From contig QFOT01000066.1 of NCBI GenBank assembly GCA_003241285.1, positions 1-10,763 on the forward strand: a DNA stretch of 10,763 bases, given 5' to 3'. The number at the start of each line of letters is the position of its first letter. Position 1 is the stretch's first letter. The translations under genes and the position numbers were made by a program. This document shows, in pieces, positions 6,426 to 10,763 of this stretch. Under the pieces are notes generated by a model that made no database searches, was not told the DNA's origin, and worked only from the letters and a program-made list of their open reading frames with translations. Source of the stretch: Micavibrio aeruginosavorus. Its GTDB lineage: Bacteria; Pseudomonadota; Alphaproteobacteria; Micavibrionales; Micavibrionaceae.

Positions 6426-6438
6426 GGCAAGTTTTGCC
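6426..6438. promoter_or_regulatory. GGCAA-N3-TTGCC palindrome in the fliX/flgI intergenic region
   Basis: GGCAA (6426-6430) and TTGCC (6434-6438) form an operator-like inverted repeat. It lies 12 nt upstream of the flgI sigma-54 -24 box and about 38 nt before the fliX start codon. The same CGGCAA core occurs upstream of the flgF promoter. A FlbD-type activator/repressor site serving both divergent genes is a reasonable guess, not shown by the sequence alone. Confidence 0.4.
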
Positions 6439-6450
6439 TACGCCTCAAAC

Positions 6451-6466
6451 TGGCACGATCCTAGCA
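6451..6466 (+). promoter_or_regulatory. Sigma-54 promoter of flgI
   Basis: TGGCACGATCCTAGCA matches the sigma-54 consensus at 15 of 16 positions, with GG (6452-6453) and GC (6464-6465) ten bases apart. The predicted start is near 6477. The AAGGAG at 6466-6471 therefore lies upstream of the transcript and is not the flgI ribosome site. Confidence 0.85.
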
Positions 6467-6507
6467 AGGAGATCATCAACGATTATAAAAATTTAATGGT
6501 GGTTGGC

Positions 6508-7665
6508 ATGAAACAGGTAAAAAGACGTAAATCAAATCTCGACGGGCTGGTCTTCTTCTGGGTTGGCTTGTTCTTTCTGATCCTGACCCTGTTCGGCAAT
6601 TCGATGCAGGCGCAGGCAGGCACGACCCGTATCAAGGATATCGTCAATATTGAAGGCGTGCGCGACAACGTCCTGATCGGTTACGGTTTGGTCGTCGGCT
6701 TGAACGGCTCAGGCGATAAACTCGCCAATTCTCCTTTTACCAGCCAGTCATTGATCGCCATGTTAGAGCGCCTCGGCGTCAATGTCCGTGGCCAGAATCT
6801 GAACACTGGTAACGTCGCTGCCGTTATGGTTACCGGAACCCTGCCACCTTTCGCCTCCCAAGGCTCCAAAGTCGATGTCACCGTCTCAACGCTCGGCGAT
6901 GCCAAATCCCTGCAAGGCGGTACGCTTCTCGTCACACCCTTGAAAGGCGCGGACGGCGAAGTCTATGCCGTCAGCCAAGGTCCTATCGCCATTTCCGGCT
7001 TTGCCGCTGGCGGCGAAGCTCAGACCGTGACCCAGAATACGCCCACCCGTGGCCGTATCGCAGGCGGCGGTATCGTCGAACGCGAGATCGATTTCGACCT
7101 CAATCAATTGCCGGAAGTGCGCCTGTCTTTGCGCAATCCCGACTTCACGACATCTCGCCGCATTGCCCGCGCCATCAACGGCTTTACCAATGCCGAGATT
7201 GCTTCTGCAGCCAATGACGCAACCGTTATCCTGAAAAAGCCTGACGGCTACCCGGGCGGCATTGTCGAACTGATCACAGATATTGAGCAACTGCCTGTTG
7301 AACCAGATCAAGTCGCAAAAGTCGTTATCGACGAAAACTCCGGCACCATCGTCATGGGCTCCGATGTCCGTATATCGACCATTGCGATTGCCCAGGGAAA
7401 TTTGACCATAAAAGTAAATGAAACGCCGCAAGTGTCACAACCTAACCCCTTCTCTGAAACAGGCTCGACTGTTGTGGTTCCTCGTTCGGATATCCAGGTC
7501 AACCAGTCAAAAGACGCGAAACTCGCCGTCCTCGAAAATGGCGTGACCTTGCAGGATCTCGTCACCGGCCTCAACAAGCTCGGCGTTGGCCCGCGTGATA
7601 TCATCACCATTCTTCAGGCTATCAAAGCTGCAGGCGCCCTGCAGGCAGAAATCGAGACAATGTAA
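6508..7665 (+). CDS. flgI: Flagellar P-ring protein FlgI
   Basis: FlgI polymerises into the periplasmic P ring around the distal rod, assisted by FlgA. The 385-aa precursor has a basic N-region (MKQVKRRK), a hydrophobic core and a likely cleavage after SMQAQA (residue 37). The mature start TTRIKDIVNIEGVRDNVLIGYGLVVGL is a hallmark of FlgI. Further family blocks are TPLKGADGEVYAVSQGP, GRIAGGGIVEREI, VVIDENSGTIVMGSDVRIS and the C-terminal LNKLGVGPRDIITILQAIKAAGALQAE. The ATG at 6508 is preferred because GGTGG (6498-6502) lies five bases upstream. The ATG at 6496 would add MVVG and has no ribosome site. Its TAA overlaps the next ATG by one base (TAATG), indicating translational coupling. Confidence 0.96.
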   Translation: MKQVKRRKSNLDGLVFFWVGLFFLILTLFGNSMQAQAGTTRIKDIVNIEGVRDNVLIGYGLVVGLNGSGDKLANSPFTSQSLIAMLERLGVNVRGQNLNTGNVAAVMVTGTLPPFASQGSKVDVTVSTLGDAKSLQGGTLLVTPLKGADGEVYAVSQGPIAISGFAAGGEAQTVTQNTPTRGRIAGGGIVEREIDFDLNQLPEVRLSLRNPDFTTSRRIARAINGFTNAEIASAANDATVILKKPDGYPGGIVELITDIEQLPVEPDQVAKVVIDENSGTIVMGSDVRISTIAIAQGNLTIKVNETPQVSQPNPFSETGSTVVVPRSDIQVNQSKDAKLAVLENGVTLQDLVTGLNKLGVGPRDIITILQAIKAAGALQAEIETM

Positions 7666-8084
7666 TGTCCGATATTTCCGCCGCAACCTCTCAGGCCTCT
7701 TCCGCTTTACAAACCGCGCAGTTGCGCGCTGCCGAAAGCAAAATGGCGAATGCCGCCAAATCCGCTTCTTCCATTTCGGATAAGGATATGAAGAAGATTG
7801 ATAAAACGGCACAGGATTTCGAAGCTGTATTCGTGACCGAAATGCTGCGCCCGATGTGGAACATGATGAAAGTCAGCGAAGATTTCGGCGGCGGCAAGGG
7901 CGAAGAAGTATTCCGCGATTTTACCTTGAATGAATACGGCAAGCAGATCGCCTCCCAGGGCGGCTTCGGTATCGCCACCCATGTCAAAGAGCAATTGATA
8001 CGCTTGCAGGCGGAAACCTCCCATCCGGGTGCCGCGCCGGAAGTTATCGCCACGATCGTTAAAGATGCCATGACTGCAAATTAA
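7665..8084 (+). CDS. flgJ: Rod-binding protein, FlgJ N-terminal domain / CheL type
   Basis: The 139-aa protein corresponds to the rod-binding domain of FlgJ, which caps or scaffolds the growing rod. Characteristic motifs are AQDFEAVFVTEMLRPMW (about residues 49-65), the glycine-rich GGGKGEEVFRDFTLNEYG, and QIASQGGFGIATHVKEQL (about 95-112). The muramidase domain of enterobacterial FlgJ is absent. In alphaproteobacteria this short form, often named CheL, is normal, and a separate transglycosylase opens the peptidoglycan. The N-terminal 40 residues are Ala/Ser-rich. The start is fixed by the one-base overlap with the flgI stop. No separate promoter is needed. Confidence 0.9.
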   Translation: MSDISAATSQASSALQTAQLRAAESKMANAAKSASSISDKDMKKIDKTAQDFEAVFVTEMLRPMWNMMKVSEDFGGGKGEEVFRDFTLNEYGKQIASQGGFGIATHVKEQLIRLQAETSHPGAAPEVIATIVKDAMTAN

Positions 8085-8162
8085 TGATCGGACACGCGCC
8101 CCAAATGCGCTGACCGTTCGTAGAATAAGTTGAACCTCTAAATAGACGGAGTTTTTTAGCCC

Positions 8163-8630
8163 ATGACCCCTCCTCCTTCCGAAGCCAATTTAATGTCCGG
8201 CAGCCCTGAAAAAGCGATGGCGACAATGCTGGGCGTTATGATGGGCCTGAAAGACCTCTATAAAAAAGAAACCGAAGCCATGCGCGTGCGTGACGTCAAG
8301 AAATTCCTGAACCTGCAGCCTGCCAAGGAAGCTTATACCCGCGACTATGAAATACTTGTCAAAGAATTACAGGCCCGGTCGTCGACGATCAAGAAAATGG
8401 ACACCCCTCTGCGTGAACGGCTTGTCGCCGAGCAGCATGAGCTGGCCGCCCTCGCCGAAGAATCCATGAGCTGGTCCTTAAGAATGGCGGACGCGATGCG
8501 CCGCGTGCAGGATCGCCTGATCAATGCGGCCCGCGAAACACTCAAAAGCGAAGCGCCTAATTACGGTGCCGCCGGAAAAATACAAGCCTCCAGTACGCCT
8601 GTCGCCACTGCCTTTAATGAAGCTTATTAA
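8163..8630 (+). CDS. FlgN-like flagellar export chaperone (probable)
   Basis: The 155-aa protein is almost wholly helical and charged, with long amphipathic stretches at about residues 17-75 and 80-130 (LKDLYKKETEAMRVRDV, LRERLVAEQHELAALAEES, MRRVQDRLINAARETL). The C-terminal tail contains YGAAGKI, similar to the tyrosine/glycine tail of FlgN proteins. FlgN chaperones the hook-filament junction proteins FlgK and FlgL to the export gate. The position after flgJ/cheL and before fliK fits a flagellar role, and Caulobacter has a comparable small gene here. Direct identity is weak, so another coiled-coil flagellar accessory protein is possible. GGAG lies 11 bases before ATG 8163. An ATG at 8193 is an alternative. 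The 78-nt gap to the preceding gene shows no sigma-54 site. Confidence 0.65.
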   Translation: MTPPPSEANLMSGSPEKAMATMLGVMMGLKDLYKKETEAMRVRDVKKFLNLQPAKEAYTRDYEILVKELQARSSTIKKMDTPLRERLVAEQHELAALAEESMSWSLRMADAMRRVQDRLINAARETLKSEAPNYGAAGKIQASSTPVATAFNEAY

Positions 8631-8644
8631 ATCAGGATAATCGC

Positions 8645-10438
8645 ATGACTCCCTACACGTCTTCTGCGCCAGTTACAAAGCCCGCCACGCCGCCGCCCTC
8701 CTATCAGGCGAAAGATGCCCCGCGGCCAGAGAAGAAACAGGCTCAGGAAACATCCGAGTCGTCGGCAAAATCCTATCTGACTGAAAACGAAAGCGATATT
8801 TCGTCGCCTGAAAGCTCGTCTTTCGCCGAGATGATGGCATCCCTTCTGGGCATGCCCTCGCTCGCGCAGCCCCCTCTTCCGGTAAATACGGGGATAGTCG
8901 CTAATGATACGGTTGCCGCCGTGTCGGTAAATACTGCCCCAGCGGAAACAGTTTCCCCGCGCGTCGGCGCGACATTCAGCATGGACCCGGCCTTTCTGAT
9001 CCTGCCGCAGGATGTGTCATCGGCCTCAGCGTTGATAACGCCATCTGATAGCGGCTTTAGCGCGGAGTTGATGGCCGCCCTGACACCTGGAATTCCTGTG
9101 CCTGTTGAAACACCTGTAACAGTTGAAACATCTGTAACAACTACCGTTGCCGTGCCTGTTCTTGAAAGCACTGTCGTGACAACGCCCTCGCTGACTGTCG
9201 ATAAAACAATCGAGGCAGATCCAAGATTGATCGCCAGCGGCTTCGATCCAGCCCAGCTCGGCGCCTTGAAAGAAAAGATTTCACCTGACACTCCTTTGCC
9301 CCTTGATGCGCCCCCATCGGATAGAACGTCATTCACTCCAGTTGTCAATGCTACAGCCACGCCCCCGAAGCCCGTTTACTCCGATACGGGAATTATCACC
9401 GTCACTTTCCAGCCGCCTGAAACGCCTGTCAGCACAAACCAGTCCAAGCCTGTCGGTAACGTTGCCGTTGCTGTCGCCGCGCAAATGTCGGCAGCTCAAG
9501 CCCCTTCGGTTGCCACAACCACGACAGCAGCAGCCGTGAATATCCAGACTGGAACACCAGTTGATGTGGATGCAGATCTCCTGGCCGCGATAGAACCCGG
9601 CACCGAGGATTTGTCTGGCACGGATACAGGTTTTGATCCGGTAGAATACAGGATCGCCCAGCGGTTTCAGGGCCCTGTTTCACAAACTACTTCACAAACC
9701 ACTTCACAAACCACTTCGCAAGCTGCCGCGCCACAACCGGAAGCGCCCGTTACACCCGCGCCGCAGCAGCCAATGGCAAATGCCACTCCGGCACCTGCTG
9801 CCCCTCACTCTGACACAGCGGTCAAAGGCAAAATCGCCGCACAGATCGATAACACCGCCGCTTTATTGCCTTCTTCTGCCTTGCTTGCCTCGTCTTCACA
9901 AACAAGCCTGACAGCCTCACCGATCGTATTGCCTGCAACAGTGACCCCAATGACCATCGCTTCGTCGCCGGTGGCGCAGAGCTCTTACGCGTCGCAAGCC
10001 CATCCTGCGATCCAAACCGTTGCCGCCGCTATCGCCAAGAACGCGAAAGAGAGCGGCCCCCAGACTATTTCCCTGCGCCTCGATCCGCCGGAACTGGGCA
10101 AATTGCAAGTCGAGATGAAATACAAAAAAGGCGACCCCCTGAAAGTCCACGTTGTATTAGAGAAAGCAGATACAGCCAGCCTGTTCCAGAAAGACGCCTA
10201 TGCGCTTGAAAGCGCCCTGAAAGACGCAGGGGTCCAGATGGACGGGTCTTCCCTGTCTTTTGAATTCTCACAGGACAACAGCGCATTTCGTCAAGCCGTG
10301 GAAGGAAAATCCTCTTCCGGCAATTCTCGCCCCGGCACCGGGAGCGATTCCGTGGCAGAATTTCCTGTCATTGAAAGCTCGGTCGATATTTATACAGATA
10401 ATAAGACGGGGTTAACTCACTATAATTTGCGGGTTTAG
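8645..10438 (+). CDS. fliK: Flagellar hook-length control protein FliK
   Basis: FliK measures hook length during export and switches the secretion gate to filament substrates. The 597-aa protein has the expected organisation: a long Pro/Thr/Ala/Val-rich, low-complexity N-terminal ruler region and a compact C-terminal Flg_hook domain. That domain is marked by LRLDPPELGKLQVEMKYK (residues 477-494), followed by VHVVLEKADTASLFQKDAYALESALKDAG and the LSFEF strand, up to about residue 550. The N-terminal part contains in-frame tandem repeats (SQTT three times at 346-357; VETPVT/VETSVT). AGGA seven bases before ATG 8645 fixes the start, 14 nt after the FlgN-like gene, so the two are likely co-transcribed. 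No clear terminator follows. Confidence 0.9.
   Translation: MTPYTSSAPVTKPATPPPSYQAKDAPRPEKKQAQETSESSAKSYLTENESDISSPESSSFAEMMASLLGMPSLAQPPLPVNTGIVANDTVAAVSVNTAPAETVSPRVGATFSMDPAFLILPQDVSSASALITPSDSGFSAELMAALTPGIPVPVETPVTVETSVTTTVAVPVLESTVVTTPSLTVDKTIEADPRLIASGFDPAQLGALKEKISPDTPLPLDAPPSDRTSFTPVVNATATPPKPVYSDTGIITVTFQPPETPVSTNQSKPVGNVAVAVAAQMSAAQAPSVATTTTAAAVNIQTGTPVDVDADLLAAIEPGTEDLSGTDTGFDPVEYRIAQRFQGPVSQTTSQTTSQTTSQAAAPQPEAPVTPAPQQPMANATPAPAAPHSDTAVKGKIAAQIDNTAALLPSSALLASSSQTSLTASPIVLPATVTPMTIASSPVAQSSYASQAHPAIQTVAAAIAKNAKESGPQTISLRLDPPELGKLQVEMKYKKGDPLKVHVVLEKADTASLFQKDAYALESALKDAGVQMDGSSLSFEFSQDNSAFRQAVEGKSSSGNSRPGTGSDSVAEFPVIESSVDIYTDNKTGLTHYNLRV
9104..9139 (+). repeat. Tandem 18-bp duplication within fliK
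   Basis: Units 9104-9121 and 9122-9139 differ at one base (9113 C versus 9131 T) and encode VETPVT then VETSVT. The repeat is in frame and lies in the disordered ruler region. Confidence 0.85.
9680..9715 (+). repeat. Three 12-bp tandem repeats within fliK
   Basis: Three consecutive 12-bp units (TCACAAACTACT, then TCACAAACCACT twice) encode SQTT three times (residues 346-357). A fourth, decayed unit (TCGCAAGCT) follows. Copy-number change would alter protein length by four residues per unit without breaking the frame. Confidence 0.9.
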
Positions 10439-10565
10439 TGGCAATAAACCTCCTGCCGTGATACAATTCACTAATAAGTAGTTTCAAAATTAAATAAAAA
10501 TTTATCAATTTGGGTCATCCTTATTATGGGATATTCCTAAAAAAGTAATTTGGAACAGGGTGTGT
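10439..10565. other. AT-rich intergenic gap between fliK and the prepilin-like gene
   Basis: These 127 nt contain no hairpin with a T tract and no sigma-54 pattern. The centre (10485-10520) is very AT-rich and could hold a housekeeping promoter, but no well-spaced -35/-10 pair stands out. Confidence 0.4.
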
Positions 10566-10763
10566 ATGAAGGGTATTGATAACAGACAGTCCGAAAAAGG
10601 CCTCTCTTTACTGGAGATTGCGATCGCCCTGATCGTCGTCGGGCTTTTGGTCACGCCGCTTCTCCAGATGTACAATATCAATAAGATGGAGCGTATTTCG
10701 CGCGAAAATAATAAAGGCCTCGAGAATATTGCGGTTGCCCTCAATAAATATGACAAGCAAAAA
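10566..10763 (+). CDS. Prepilin-like protein with type IV N-terminal cleavage/methylation motif (partial)
   Basis: Sixty-six codons are present and the frame runs off the window. After a 12-residue leader ending EKG comes LSLLEIAIALIVVGLLVTPL, the prepilin pattern: cleavage after Gly12, Glu at +5 (E17) and a hydrophobic helix of about 20 residues. The +1 residue is Leu rather than the more usual Phe or Met. The following part is polar and helical. Such proteins are processed by a PilD-type peptidase and form type IV pili, tad-like pili or type II secretion pseudopili; which of these cannot be told from the visible part. AGGG lies five bases before the ATG at 10566. It is not a known flagellar component, so it probably begins a different gene group. 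Confidence 0.75.
   Translation, partial: MKGIDNRQSEKGLSLLEIAIALIVVGLLVTPLLQMYNINKMERISRENNKGLENIAVALNKYDKQK

Noticed and set aside
6466..6471. AAGGAG as flgI ribosome site
   Set aside because: It lies upstream of the transcript start predicted from the sigma-54 promoter and 24 or more bases from any usable start codon.
6886..7431. 181-aa minus-strand open frame inside flgI
   Set aside because: Antisense shadow of conserved FlgI coding sequence, with no motif or ribosome site.
8773..9360. 195-aa open frame on the minus strand inside fliK
   Set aside because: Shadow of the Thr/Val/Pro-rich fliK frame. It has no ribosome site, and the + strand frame carries the conserved FliK C-terminal domain.
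10505..10756. 83-aa minus-strand open frame at the right edge
   Set aside because: Antisense to the prepilin-like gene, whose N-terminal motif is unmistakable.

Overview
The window is a flagellar basal-body and hook-assembly locus from an alphaproteobacterium. Pointers to that group are the order flgF-flgG-flgA-flgH, fliX divergent from flgI, a muramidase-less flgJ/cheL rod-binding gene directly coupled to flgI, a DksA of the non-zinc alphaproteobacterial type, and near-consensus sigma-54 promoters. Base composition is moderate, and GC-rich palindromes of a kind common between alphaproteobacterial genes are present. I cannot fix the genus. A Rhodospirillales- or Micavibrio-like organism is a guess.

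Layout. (1) 1-208: a hairpin terminator and a sigma-54 promoter lead into the + strand operon flgF, flgG, flgA (209-2732), encoding two rod proteins and the P-ring chaperone. A second sigma-54 promoter straddles the flgA stop codon and drives flgH (2827-3579), the L-ring lipoprotein. flgH ends with a C-rich, G-poor tract and a strong hairpin/T-tract terminator. (2) 3700-5930 interrupts the flagellar genes. It holds a 61-bp palindromic repeat element, an unrecognised 171-aa protein (3875-4390), a shared bidirectional terminator, dksA on the minus strand, a second REP-like hairpin, and two AT-rich minus-strand genes: a small two-helix membrane protein and a P-loop nucleotide-kinase-like protein. 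(3) 5936-6388: fliX on the minus strand, divergent from flgI. The shared control region carries a third sigma-54 promoter and a GGCAA/TTGCC palindrome. (4) 6496-8630: flgI, the rod-binding flgJ/cheL gene and a FlgN-like helical protein. (5) 8645-10438: fliK. (6) The window ends inside a gene (10566 onward) for a protein with a type IV prepilin-like N-terminus.

How it works together. FlgF and FlgG build the rod, FlgJ/CheL caps or binds it, FlgA chaperones FlgI into the P ring, FlgH forms the L ring, and FliK sets hook length. FliX in Caulobacter couples basal-body assembly to FlbD, the activator of sigma-54 flagellar promoters. Finding fliX beside three sigma-54 promoters for rod and ring genes suggests the same assembly checkpoint here. 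No wholly new system is evident. The least explained parts are the AT-rich kinase/membrane pair, the 171-aa orphan, the palindromic elements and the prepilin-like gene after fliK.
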